Assembly (NCBI GenBank): GCA_014905825.1
Contig: JACGCN010000030.1
Span: forward strand, 372,001 to 436,000
DNA length: 64,000 nucleotides
DNA from: Lyophyllum atratum
Lineage: Eukaryota > Basidiomycota > Agaricomycetes > Agaricales > Lyophyllaceae
Direction of reading: 5' to 3'
This document shows, piece after piece, positions 47,072-59,310 of this stretch. Both the position numbers and the translations under genes were made by a program. The number at the start of each line of letters is the position of its first letter. The stretch's first letter is position 1. The notes below the pieces were generated by a model, which worked only from the letters and a program-made list of their open reading frames with translations, was not told the DNA's origin and did not search any database.

Positions 47072-48982
47072 CTATTTCGTCGTGGTCTTCTGAATGAGCT
47101 CTATCACTTTCTCTTGCGCATTGTTAGACCGCAAAATCCCCGAAAAGGTCGCCTGATTAGCATAATTTCGAATATCTTGATGAACCTTCGTAGCCTCTAT
47201 GGTCTTGTAAGTTTCTAGCGCGGTGTCGATTTGCTCCACGGTAAGGTAGCGGGGCGGTTTTATGGGAAGGGTGTCCAAGAAAAGTTGATCCATCACAAGC
47301 GTCAGGTCGACTATGTAGCCCATGAGGCAACGCAAGACTTCAGGGCTACAAACGGCAAGTAAATCAAAATAGTTCAGAGAGTGACACGCGTATGCACACA
47401 CGTTCTCAGGTAGATTCCTCGGATCCACGTTAAGAACGCTGCTGACAGCCCCATGGCCGCAACGGCCGGAGCGGCAGCAGCGACCACAGCTGATGTTACG
47501 CCGATGATACTGTCAATCCGGTCCACGCTCTCGCTAGTGAAAAAGGTCAATATGCTGTCAGAGCGAAGCGAGGAGCTACCAATACACACAACCACGAATT
47601 GAAATCTGAAGGATCTGGCGTGACCAGTTGCACAAGAGTCTTGATCTTCCTCTGAAAACCCTCACCAGTCAACAGCTAGAGCAGGATGGTATCGGCTCAA
47701 AACGAGTAACGAAAATGATCGCAGGCATACATTATCTGGGTCGTTGAAGTTCCAGCTTGAGGTGATATCGACGTGAATTGTGGCTAAGCATTGCTCAAGC
47801 GTTGAACCCGAAAAATTAGAACTCGATGCAAGACCCTGCCAATATTCTAGAGGTTTGTGATCAGGTTTAATTTGGCGAGCCTAAAGGAAGACAAATTACG
47901 TTTCATGCCGACTCTGTTATGGGCGGACATGGGTTAAAAGACTGAGAGGGGATAAAAACAGCAACCCACTGAATGGAGGAACTGATTTTAGATTGGGCGC
48001 TAGCTCTCTGGGCCATCGCAGAGACGATCCAGACATCTCCTTCCACCTCGTGCTCCACGCGACCTTGAGTAAGATCGATGAGGTTCGTCAAAGTCCATCG
48101 GTAGTCCACTGGAAAGAAGAGAACAGATATTGAACAACAGATTAACGGCGGTAAGAATGCAGGTTATCAAACCAGATGTTTTCGCATAAGGAAGCGTATT
48201 ACGGAGCTTTTGCAGAGGATCCACGCAGAGATTCTCAAATTCTACATCGGCCCTTTTTAAGCAAAGATCGTCGATATCTTGTTGCGACATGGTTTCGAGC
48301 TCTTCATCAGTCAGGTCCTCCTCCATACGACTGATGAGTTTATCAAACTTCGTGAAGACGACCACTACGGGCGCTTGTGCTATAAAGGGTTTGGCTCGTC
48401 AGGTATGCTCAATCGGAGACTACTTGTGACTTCCACCTTTCGATGCAAACTTAAGGAATTCTTCGTCACCTGTTTCGAAGACTCGACCACCAGCAAAAGG
48501 AACCTCAATACACAACCTGAATTTTATATTTGAATGAGAGTAACATCATAGAAGTCATGGCTCACCAGACGACATGGAGTCGGTCCTTGAGAGGCACCTC
48601 TTTCCCATGAGATCGAATAAAGCTTTTCACCTTCTCCAAGTTCGCGATTTCGCTTGGCTCGAAACCTTGGGAATCATGAAGCACGAAACGAGGATTCTCC
48701 GGGGATATGATTTCGGTATTGATATCACATACTCCGTGTTCTCGATGCGAGACAGTCTATGCAAGACTCAGTGACGATCTTGTGACAAAAATGGGAAGAC
48801 TTACTGCGATATCGACGTTGAATGCGTGATTGATGAGGCGGGACTTTCCTACTCCAGACTAAGTATCATCGTCAGAGCAACTGTCGAGGACAACGTTAAT
48901 CACAACTGACTTTGCCGACTAACAGGATTCGGAATCTACATTGATGACAATCGATAAGCAAGCTCCGACGATGGATCGTCAT
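47072..48982 (-). CDS. P-loop GTPase (G-domain) with hydrophobic C-terminal segment
   Basis: Ten exons: 48982-48911, 48858-48805, 48756-48566, 48516-48437, 48379-48173, 48108-47966, 47880-47731, 47675-47590, 47533-47402, 47345-47072, about 462 aa. The sixth donor (GTTGCT) is weak and that junction is uncertain. G1 is VGKSGVGKS (split by the first intron); the switch-II region reads HDSQGFE; G4 is TKFD. The C-terminal third contains an Ala/Val-rich, possibly membrane-inserted stretch (SAVVAAAAPAVAAMG) and the conserved PEVLRCLMGYIVDLTLVMDQLF block. Paralogue of the gene at 53679. The family is expanded in Agaricomycetes; its cellular role is unknown to me. Confidence 0.8.
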
Positions 48983-51900
48983 TGATCACACCTTGGACAC
49001 TGCTCCAATATGTTGTCCGTCGTAGGTTGTAGTGCGTGAGTACTCATCCTGAAGTCCAAGGATGATGGGCGAAGATGATGGGGTGAGGCACCAGACCTGG
49101 CGCGGCCTGTGCCGTGGTCTTCAATGAAGCAAAGTTTCCACGGATGACATGTCTTGTGACTTGACGGCGTCTATCAGCGATCTACCAGCTGCCGCAGCTA
49201 TTATCTTAGGTTTAATGCAGACCAGAAGATCAAGTACATGGCGTGGTATTGTGCGCCGTTTCATCCTCGATCCAGATCACAATGGAAGATGCTAGGAATG
49301 CGATAATTGTTAGGATGAATGCAGAGGGTATATCACCAACAAGATAATTAGCACACACCGTCGCAATATATTTGACGAGGGTGATCGAAGCCTATGGGAG
49401 GAACAATGGTCGTAGATAAAGTTTGGGAGCACGTCGATCATTCATGCTGCCACGGAAACTACGGCAAGAGAAGAGGCAACCTCGGTTATGCGGCAACGCG
49501 GCATTGGTACGAGCCCGCGCCCATCCAGTTTGATAAGCCTCGACGTATGATACCGCGGAAATGCGGGATCACGAATCCGCATGAGTGGACAGGCTCTAAG
49601 AATGCGCGTAAGACACATACATCAAACGCATGGGACTGGCATACCTTTCTAATAAGCATGCTCCAGGTTTGCCTACGGAACGTAGCAGACACTGGAGAAG
49701 ACTCTCCCAGCAGTGCCGTCGGGAGCGGTATGGCATCCAGCCCTCTTCCATGGGCTTCTGTCGGAGGATTCAGCTTTCCTAGTCGTCTCCCGTCGTTGGG
49801 CGGGAGTGGGCAAGTAACAGTCGAGGGAGCTGAGGATTTCTCGGGAGACGTTCGAGGTGTGTAAACCAGAGCCGCTCTAGCCTACATACGTTTCACCTGT
49901 ACAGAAAGGCAGATAGGTGTTAGCGTTGAACATAACGTGGCCATCGAGAGTGTGGTGGGAACTCGCGGCAACGACAGGGATCCGACCGTAGTATCGTCGA
50001 ATATTGGCCAGAAGGTTGAAGTCGTTCGCAATTTCTGAAGCACAGGCCAGGAAAAAAAGCTGAAGCGTTCACCTCGAGTTCACCTTCAAGTTCACATTAC
50101 GAGTGTGCGGGCCGGCGAGCTCGGCCATTGACATTTTCGAACCGAGGTCGGAACTTGAAGATGGTCATACATGATGCCTGTGCATGATTTGATCACAATG
50201 CACACCACCTCGAAGTTGACTTAGAGTCGGATACTGGTCATCGATCATCCCTCATTGCATCAAGTTGCACCAATACCACCGAAAACACCTCAACACGCGA
50301 GCCTGCTCCCATCGACCGCGCCATTTTGTCCTGTACCTCTCGCGAGACTCTCGCACTATCATCAAGGCCATGGAGGACGTGCTCAGGGCTCATAGAAGCC
50401 GTCACGCGTCTGACTCGGTTGGGTTTCTTGTTCTTTCATTAACACTTAGACTTGCTGATGTCTACCTACAAAGGCATCCGCTAGCATTTACCAATGTGCC
50501 ATGTAGCCAAGTTTGCGTGAGCTATGCGTGTCCATTCACGACAGTCGATGTCGAGGTGCACGCCAGTATGGACAATTGCACGCTGGTGGAAGCGATTCTT
50601 CCCCATGTGCGCCTTCCGTCTCTCATCTTGTCATCTCCCCTGACCACCTGCAATGTAGATCTTCCCAGCCGACTGCCGCAGATACGCAAATGCATCGAGC
50701 AAGCGCGCAAACAGCAGAGGGATGAGTTTGGATGGGAGTGACAGCGGCGTCCGTGACCGCTTTCAGCATGGCCGGCATGTCGAACATTGAGGCCCCAGGA
50801 TTTGTCGAGCTGGTGATATGGAGCATGCAGCAACCTGGGATCGACGCGACTCGACCGACCTACACGTTGCCGAGCATGGTTTCGAGAGCATTCGCAGTGG
50901 GATGACGAGGCTTAAGGTCACGGGCTATCCGGCCGGTGATGAACGGTGAAGAACATAGGTGGTGAAGCGCTAACATAGGTATCGTGCAATCGTTCTTTTT
51001 TTCTGCCTCTCCCTGTATTCATCGATGCTTTCAGCCCAATCGGATTTGGCCCGAACTCAGAAGTAAACGAGGTCGTCCCTTTGATTATACGACTTATCCC
51101 TTGCTATATTTTGCAACGAGTTCGGGCGCCCTCCACGTTTCTTCACCCGAAGTTTCGACACTCGGCCTCCCTCGATCCTCAACTCCTCATCGCTCCGCAA
51201 AGCGAACAGCTCCCTCAAGTCATGGAAGGCTGAGTTCATCGCTCCCTTCCTCGTGCCCATACCTCCCACTTTCGGTTAGCTTCTCGATCCAATCGCGCCC
51301 ACGTCCAAATCGGCAACCCTCAGGACATACGTACACAGCTTTCTCTGCACCCCTCACGGAACCTCCCAGAGACATGGACGGGAGGAGCTATCGACAGCCT
51401 CCAGTCCTCTACATCGATATTCAGGGCTGCTTGAGTGTGTACTCGCGGGGCTCAACACTGCCTCATCTATTTCTATCTGCTAGCCTTCCCATGTTTCGGT
51501 TCTCTCCCACCTCGACTTCGAACACCGCGGTCGCATAGTTGGAGGTTGCGGGAACATCGTGTACACTCGAAGGAGCAAGGTATGTGTACTGAATGTGCTT
51601 CGACGCGAATCATCTATACTAAGTAGGGCGAATTAAACAGCGCCTGGACTCGATCTATGATATCAACCAGGAGATCTCGCTGCGAAATCAAGAGGGAGTG
51701 GCCAGCCCATTTCTCAATCCACCCTTGAGGACCACCGAATACCTGGGATCGACCCACTTCCGGAGTCCCGCTGCTGAGCATAGGCATCTCCATGCGACCA
51801 CGCAATCCTCATCCCGGCTCTGGCATGGACACCGGCAGCCTTCCACCACCACGATCCGTCCGCCCTCCTCCTTCCGATTTCTCCGTCTGTTACACCACAT

Positions 51901-53678
51901 GGCTACCCATCGCGACGGACGATGCGTCCAAGATCCTGCCGGGACTGACCGCATGTAGTACAAGGCGAGCGAGCGTGGTATCTCTGAAATGCGAGGTATA
52001 CGGTTGTGGATGTGGTCGATGCGGCGGCGTGGAGTCACGCTCGTTCTGATACATCGATGCCCTGGTCGTGGGGATCATGGCTTAAGATGAAGCAGAGGAG
52101 GAGGTGGTGTGCCCTTCCGCCAGCTCGAGGAGTTGTCGTGATCGGATTGGGAGGGGGGGCATGTTCGTGTGTGGCGTGCTCGCAGGTCGGGTCCGTCTAA
52201 GGCGGCAGATGATCCTGGGAGACGGATAGCGATATCGTATTGAGTCCGATATAGATTAAGTTTACTGTACTTATGGTACCGGTTGGAATACGAAAGGCAA
52301 TGGTTGAGGAAATCTGAACGACAGGCAAAGGAAACAATAAAGGACTGGTGGACATGGGGAAGGAAGGTGTAGCAACATTAAAGGTAGCTGAACTTCAGAG
52401 GCAGAGTGGGCATCGACAGGCACGATAGATCCCACGTCACCAAGGTCGAGCATATAACATTCGCACCGCGAAACCTGCGCCCGTCACCACCGCGCATGCC
52501 ATTCGTGAGGCTTGGTCCGATTTGGTGGAAGGAGCCAGGGTTGATGGGAGGACTATGGATGCGGTTGCTTCCTCTGCTTGCAAGCTGCACAGGCTCATGC
52601 CGCTGCTGTACCAGACGCAGGGTGGTAGGTGGGAGATACGCAACTGAACCCCGTATCAAAAGATTTGACGAGTCCCCCCGCCCACGATCTATCGGTCACG
52701 ATCGAGAGTCCTGTAACCAAATACGACGTCGTGGTGAGAGGCACGGCGACGGGGACTTCCTCGGCCTCTTCGGCTTTTTGGGTATTCCTAAGTCAGCATC
52801 ACGAGCACCGGCGGACAGAGAAGGTGGGAGAGAATTCAGGATTAAACCGGGGGGTGGGCAGGTGATATGCAGGAGCGCAACGAGGGAGGCGAAGGCCGGC
52901 GTCACGTTTGGATCAAAGCGTGAGGGCGCCGGGTCGGGGCTAGGGCGACACAGGTTGAGGCGCGAGCGAGGGGTAAGCTGGGAGGCGAGCCATATGGCCT
53001 AGACCATGGGTGAGGAGAATGGTAGGGGCAAACAGCATGCCCGCAAAGAAGGTCGAGCTGATTTACGTGTGAGTCAACGAGTTTGTGGCTGCAAAGAAAA
53101 AAGCATCAGCAAGATCTGCGGTCATAGGAGAAAACGGCAGTGAAATGGTCAAAGAAACGGACGGAATTTTGAAAAATGGAAGAAATGGTGAGGACGAGAA
53201 AAGGAAGACACGTACCCATGCCCATGCCGCGTAGGTTATACAGGGGGCTCGGAGCCGGACGGCTAACCCGGATGGAATCTCAGACGGGATGGCGTCCGAT
53301 AATATCAACCTGGGCGGCTTCAGGAGTGTTAACATTGGGACGGGAAGCCGATGCTGGAAAGGCTGGCATGTATGTACCCAGGCGTACGTTGGTCTTGAGC
53401 AAACATTGACAACTGCCCCTCCTTCAACCTGTCGGCCCTAGGCTGTCATCAAAATTCCTGCAAATTTCCTTTCAGAACTTCTGTGGGTACGGCGACGAGA
53501 TGGTAGGATGGGAGGCGGGAAACAGCTTCAAGGGTAGGTGTTTTTGTGGGCAACTACTCGGCCCGGGATGGGTCGGACTTTCAATCGCACTTGGGGGCCT
53601 GTGCGTCTCTGCGCGTCCCATGCCAGCGTCAACCTTATCTTCCTTCCACGATCTCCCCTTGCATAACGGTCATTCGGC
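48983..53678. other. Long region without a recognised gene
   Basis: Many frames of 60-200 codons (for example 49394-49864, 50265-50741, 50984-51538, 52406-53002) with no recognisable domain and no consistent exon chain on either strand. It separates the two GTPase paralogues, which point away from each other. Confidence 0.4.
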
Positions 53679-56600
53679 ATGCAGAACGCTATCGACCTCC
53701 GAAGTAAATGTAGGCACTTTCGAATTCTCATTATTGGCCGAGCAAATGCGGGCAAGACGACCATCCTGAAGAAAGTGTGCAATTCCATCGAAGATCCCGA
53801 GATCTTCAGTCCATCCGGCAAAAAGGTAATCGTATCAGCACTCGACCGCGATTAAGCTACCTGATATCGCCATTCTTAACGTCCTTCAGCTTGATCCCGC
53901 AAACGTTGAAGGATCAGCAGAGGTTTGACTTCTGTGTCCTTCCTTCAATTCGGTCACGCTTATTGTCTGAACGCAGCGCGGATTACATGATATCGAGAAC
54001 CAACTTATATTCAAGAGCAATCCACAGTTCATTTTCCATGACTCCCGTGGATTCGAATCTGGCTCTATTGACGAAATGAAGATCGTACAATCCTTCATCA
54101 GCAAACGGGCGCGAAGCACAGAATTACCCGAACAACTTCACTCGATTTGGTGCATTGTTTCACACTTCACACGCAGCAGGTTGAAACTGACTGGATCCAT
54201 CATAGGTATTGTCTCCCGACAGACACAGACAGGCCGCTATTGGAGGCTGATAAAAAGTTCTTCAATGAATACGGTAGTGGGAGTGGTGAGTGATCTCCTG
54301 TACGCCTATAGTTGAACTATACTAAGTATCTCTTTGACGTTGAAGTACCTGTTGTGGCAATTTTCACTAAGTTTGATGGCCTTGTCACGACAGTGTTTAA
54401 CAATCTTCGGAAAGGGCTTGGGATCAGAGAGGCAAACAATAAGAAGGTTCAACATGCACAGGAGAAGCTGGAGACCAATTTTGTAGAACCGCTCATGGCA
54501 ACTAAATTCCATCCATCAGATCATGTGCAACTGGACGGTTGGTCGACTTGCATGATGTATTTTTATATTTCTAATTTCTGACAAATTCCTTTTTTCTTAT
54601 TTTATGGTCAGATATGCGAAAGGCCGAGAGTAATTGTGCCCGGCTGATTGAGAAGACAGCAGATGGACTTGGCAATGACACTCTGCAGCTGTTATTTGTG
54701 TCCGTACAGCAGAACAATATTGGACTTTGTATCCAGATGGCAGTAAAAAGGTGAGTGGCTTCTTGATTCATCTCTCATCTTTCCCTCATCACCAGCTGTT
54801 TTGTAGGTCCCATAGACTGTTGAAAGTTGGAGAAGTAAAAGGTATGCACCAACCCTCACATTTTATGGGTTTGATATGTAGGGATGTTTTAGTTGGTAAA
54901 AATTCTTTAGAGGTGTTTGTGCTGGAAATTCTTGCGTGGTTCCCACATGTATGGGTATGTGGCAGCACAGTTTTAAAGTGAAACCATTCATCAAATGGCT
55001 GACAATGATACAGACTGTAGGTATCTGATTCAGAAATGCATTTTCACAAATATTGACCTAGGCTTGGGTTTGAATAACAGAATGTCAGTGTCCGATTATT
55101 CTGGTTATGTGAAGGGTTTCTTACGCAAGAATTACACTAGGCTGTAAGACATCAATATCTGTTCCAAGTATAATCAAATAACTCTATTGTTCTAGAAGGT
55201 AAGGAGATTATTTTCATTCATTATTGGCATGCTCAGCATTTGATAAAAACAATTAGTATGTAAGTGATGAAAGTGGTTTCCCATTCCCAGAATTACATTG
55301 ATGACACATTTTATATATAGGATGTGAGTGGGATTCATGACAGTAGTGCTCCCCTTATAATCATGCTTTCCTTTATAGAAGGTGAGGATGCGTCCAAGTC
55401 AGAGCATTATTCTGGTGAGAAGTATCTGATTAATAATAGGAAGTAAGCCCCAATTTCATATCATCAAATCTGGGTCACTTATGCTGCATGACTTGAACTT
55501 GTGTGCAATTTGAACAGCATGTAAGTTCTATTGTGTTTTTATGCCATGAATTTCATTGACATTTCCTGTCATGTCCAATCTTGATAGGCTGTGAGTGTTC
55601 ATTTTGTACTTTGAGCCTGTTTCATGTTACTGACCACCCTGTTCTGGGGCCGCCAATCTGTATAGCCTGTGAGTGTCCATTTCATACTGTACATTGAGCC
55701 TATTTCATCTCACCGGCCACCTTGCCCTGCGGCCTCCATTCTCAACAGCTAGTGAGTGTCATCTTTGTACTTCGACCCTGAATTCATGTTACTGACCGCG
55801 TTGCCTGTGACCTCCATTCTCAACAGCTAGTGGGTGTCATCTTTGTACTTTGAGCCTGTTTCATGTAACTGACCGCCTTGCGTGTGGCCTCAAATCCCAA
55901 CAGGCGGTGAGTATTGTCTTTGTACTTTGAGCCTGGTTACATGTCACTGACTGCCTTGCCGGTGGCCTCTATTTTCAACAGGCGGTGAGTATCGTCTTTG
56001 TACTTTGACTCTGGTTTCATGTAACTGACCACCTTGTCTCTGGCCTCTGTTCTCAACAGATGGTGAGTGTCGTCTTTGTACTTTGACTCTGGTTTCATGT
56101 AACTGACCACCTTGTCTATTTTCAACAGGCGGTGAGTATCACATTTGTACTTTGAGCCTATTTCATGTCACTGACCACCTTGCCTGTGGCCTCCAATCTC
56201 AACAGGTTGTGAGTGTCATCTTTGTACTTTGAGCCTGGTTACATGTCACTGACTGCCTTGCCGGTGGCCTCTATTTTCAACAGGCGGTGAGTATCGTCTT
56301 TGTACTTTGACTCTGGTTTCATGTAACTGACCACCTTGTCTCTGGCCTCCATTCTCAACAGCTGGTGAGTGTCGTCCTTGTACTTTGACTCTGGTTTCAT
56401 GTCACTGACCACCTTGTCTATTTTCAACAGGCGGTGAGTATCACATTTGTACTTTGAGCCTATTTCATGTCACTGACCACCTTGCCTGTGGCCTCCAATC
56501 TCAACAGGTTGTGAGTGTCATCTTTGTACTTTGAGCCTGTTTCATGTCACTGACCACCTTGCTTGTGGCCTCTATTTTCAATAGGCGGTGAGTATCGTCT

Positions 56601-58228
56601 TTGTACTTTGACTCTGGCTTCATGTTACTGACCACCTTGTCTATTTTCAACAGGCGGTGAGTATCGTCTTTGTACTTTGAGCCTGTTTCATGTCACTGAC
56701 CACCTTGCCTGTGACCTCTATTTTCAACAGGAGGTGAGTATCATCTTTGTACTTTGAGCCTGTTTCATGTCATTGACCACCTTGCTTGTGGCCTCCATTC
56801 TCAACAGGAGGTGAGTGTCGTCCTTGTACTTTGACTCTGGTTTTGTATTACTAACCACCTTGCTTGTGGCCTCCATTCTCAACAGGAGGTGAGTGTCGTC
56901 CTTGTACTTTGACTCTGGTTTTGTATTCCTAACCACCTTGTCTTGTGGCCTCCCATCTCAACAGGTTGTGAGTGTCATCTTTGTACTTTGAGCCTGTTTC
57001 ATGTCACTGACCACCTTGCTTGTGGCCTCTATTTTCAACAGGCGGTGAGTATCGTCTTTGTACTTTGACTCTGGCTTCATGTTACTGACCACCTTGTCTC
57101 TGGCCTCTATTCTCAACAGGTCGTGAGTGTCGTCTTTGTACTTTGAGCCTGGTTTCATGTAACTGACCACATTGCCTGTGACCTCCATTCTCAACAGGTC
57201 GTGAGTATCGTCTTTGTACTTTGACTCTGGCTTCATGTTACTGACCACCTTGTCTCTGGCCTCTATTCTCAACAGGCGGTGAGTGTCGTCTTTGTACTTT
57301 GAGCCTGGTTTCATGTAACTGACCGCATTGCCTGTGACCTCCATTTTCAACAGGAGGTGAGTGTCGTGTTTGTACTTTGAGCCTGGTTTTGTGTTACTGA
57401 CCACCTTGCCCTATGGCCTCTAATCTCAACAGTCTGTGAGTGTTGTCCTTGTACTTTGAGCCTGGTTTTGTATTACTAACCCACTTGTCTTGTGGCCTCC
57501 AATCTCAACAGGTTGTGAGTGTCATCTTTGTACTTTGAGCCACTTTCATGTTACTGATATCCCTCTCATTGTATGTGCAGATAGTAAGCAGCAGCCATTG
57601 CTGTTATTTTGGATCATACTGAATGTTTATGCTTGATTCATCCACAACTTCAAAACAGTTTGTAAGTTTTTACATTGTAATGATTTGTAGTTCCATCTTT
57701 GCTAACTGATACTCACATTCTTCTGTACATAGTCACACAACATTGAATCTACCATTGGAATTCTCTTGAGCAAGTTCCCTGACTTGGTATGTTCATGGAA
57801 TGTTTCATTCACTAATTATTGTAACAATTCACATCAGAGGGAGTCATTGCAATCAGTCTTTGGGAAGGCGGAGCTCCTTGTTGGTATGATGTGGATCTAT
57901 ACCCTACGCACCACTTCTGATTTTTTTGCAGTGCTGTGTATTTGTGCAGAACAAACATTTACACAGGCATTTGCACACAAACAGATGTTTCCTCGAGCTT
58001 TCTCAGTTGCACTGGATGCATATGTGGAGTCAGCCATAAAGGATGAGGTCAGCAAAGCACTCAGGGTCTTCATTGATGGACAGGAGAGTCCAAACAGGAT
58101 TATTGAATGGCTTGTGGAGGTCATAAATAATAACTTTCTTCGTATGTGGTTTCCTTTGCAATGCTCACGTACATATCCACTCATGATTCATGAATCATGG
58201 TACTCTTGGTTATATAGGCATCAACTGA
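53679..58228 (+). CDS. P-loop GTPase with 37 predicted single-codon exons
   Basis: Normal exons: 53679-53825, 53890-53922, 53977-54149, 54206-54285, 54346-54537, 54612-54750, 54807-54841, 54893-54954; then 37 triplets flanked by AG and GT between 55014 and 57661; then 57733-57786, 57838-57883, 57932-58141, 58218-58228. All phases agree (430 aa, 49 exons). G1 is IIGRANAGKTT, switch II HDSRGFE, G4 TKFD. The triplets encode no stop; after nine mostly polar residues they give Ala/Val/Leu-rich sequence (LLAAMAVALAVAA), resembling the Ala/Val-rich stretch of the paralogue at 47402-47533. Skipping the whole array (donor 54955, acceptor 57732) would also stay in frame, and a longer read-through end to 58479 is possible. 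Confidence 0.7.
55591..57580 (+). repeat. Tandem array of intron-like units (period 69-83, mostly 77-79 bp)
   Basis: About 25 units. Each begins GTGAGT(A/G)TC, continues TTTGTACTTTGA, has a CTGAC branch-like site (most often ACTGACC) and ends in CAACAG, with three bases between the CAG of one unit and the GTGAGT of the next. These three bases are the variable part (GCG, GTT, GAG, GTC, CTA, CTG, ATG, TCT). Minus-strand frames across it give a repetitive Lys/Asp/Glu peptide that is an artefact of the period. Confidence 0.92.
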
Positions 58229-58717
58229 GAACACGACTACTTACTGAAAGAAACCAAGCACAACCTTTGATATCTTGTATTTGTATTGTGTATCCATGCG
58301 CAAGCCATACCTTCAGGCAAATTGTAGAAATATACCTTCAGAACGATTTGAAGTCAAGGGTAGATATTCCAAGTCTCAGTGTGACAATGGGATGTCTATT
58401 CACACCCCTATATTGCCCTGGCCAGCTACTCTTTGTATACAAATTTCTATCTACAAACTTACTGAGTAAAAAACTGTAATTGATGACCATTGTAAGGAAC
58501 TACTTAGGGGCCCGTTCGGGTCCCCAGCCTTGACCGAGACCTACGCTCTGGCTCACATTTTGCTGATCAGTCACATCAGTGTCACACTGACAAATCAAAT
58601 GATATTGGAGTTTCAATATGTTCCTCATTGTCCAGACTAGCGGCGCCGCTTGTTGATGCATCCCGCCGTCATGTGTCGGGGTCACATGCTGTGGCCAAAA
58701 ACTGTCTAAATCTACTA

Positions 58718-58783
58718 TAAACATGGCAAAAATGAATCTAATGTTTTCTTTAAACATGGCAAAAATGAATCTAATGTTTTCTT
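58718..58783. repeat. 33-bp perfect tandem duplication
   Basis: TAAACATGGCAAAAATGAAT starts at 58718 and again at 58751; the units continue CTAATGTTTTCTT. Confidence 0.9.
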
Positions 58784-59310
58784 TATGATGCCCCAAAGAA
58801 GTGCGCCCTCGAAAAGCGCCTGCAGATGATGTTTTCTGAGCTCGCTGCTGCAAACGATGAGCAGAAGCAATTGAAAACTTGTTCAAGGCAACGGGCATCA
58901 AAGTCAAACGGGCCTCTACCTATTGGTTGTGGCTATAAGAGGGAAGGAACAAAGGCACACTAGTAGCTGCTTACTGCGCTCCATGAAGAACTGTACACCA
59001 AGATGTTGGAACTGCGCGGAAGTAAACATGATGTGATGTCCTGCTTTGATGCACTCTCCGAGTGCAATGATCAAGCCAAGGTAAATGATGTCGGTCGAAC
59101 TTGATAATTCCAGAGCTGAGGGCTTAAACTTGGAAAGCCTTGTATCGTTTGGATCATCTGCGCGACCGTCACTCCTCATCAGTCACTCGAACGAATGTCT
59201 CCAAAAGTCACGCGCTCACCTCAAAAACGCATTCCAAACTCGCTACAGCTTTCCCCACTTGACCTGCCTAGGACTGCGCCGTTTATGGATACAAGTAACG
59301 AGACTTGCGA

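Noticed and set aside
55937..57404. Repetitive minus-strand peptides (KPESKYKDDTH units)
   Set aside because: They are the reverse strand of the intron-like tandem array, occur as several short frames and have no start or family.
55591..57580. CRISPR-like appearance of a regular repeat array with short variable parts
   Set aside because: Eukaryotic host, variable part is only 3 nt, the unit carries splice signals and no cas genes exist.
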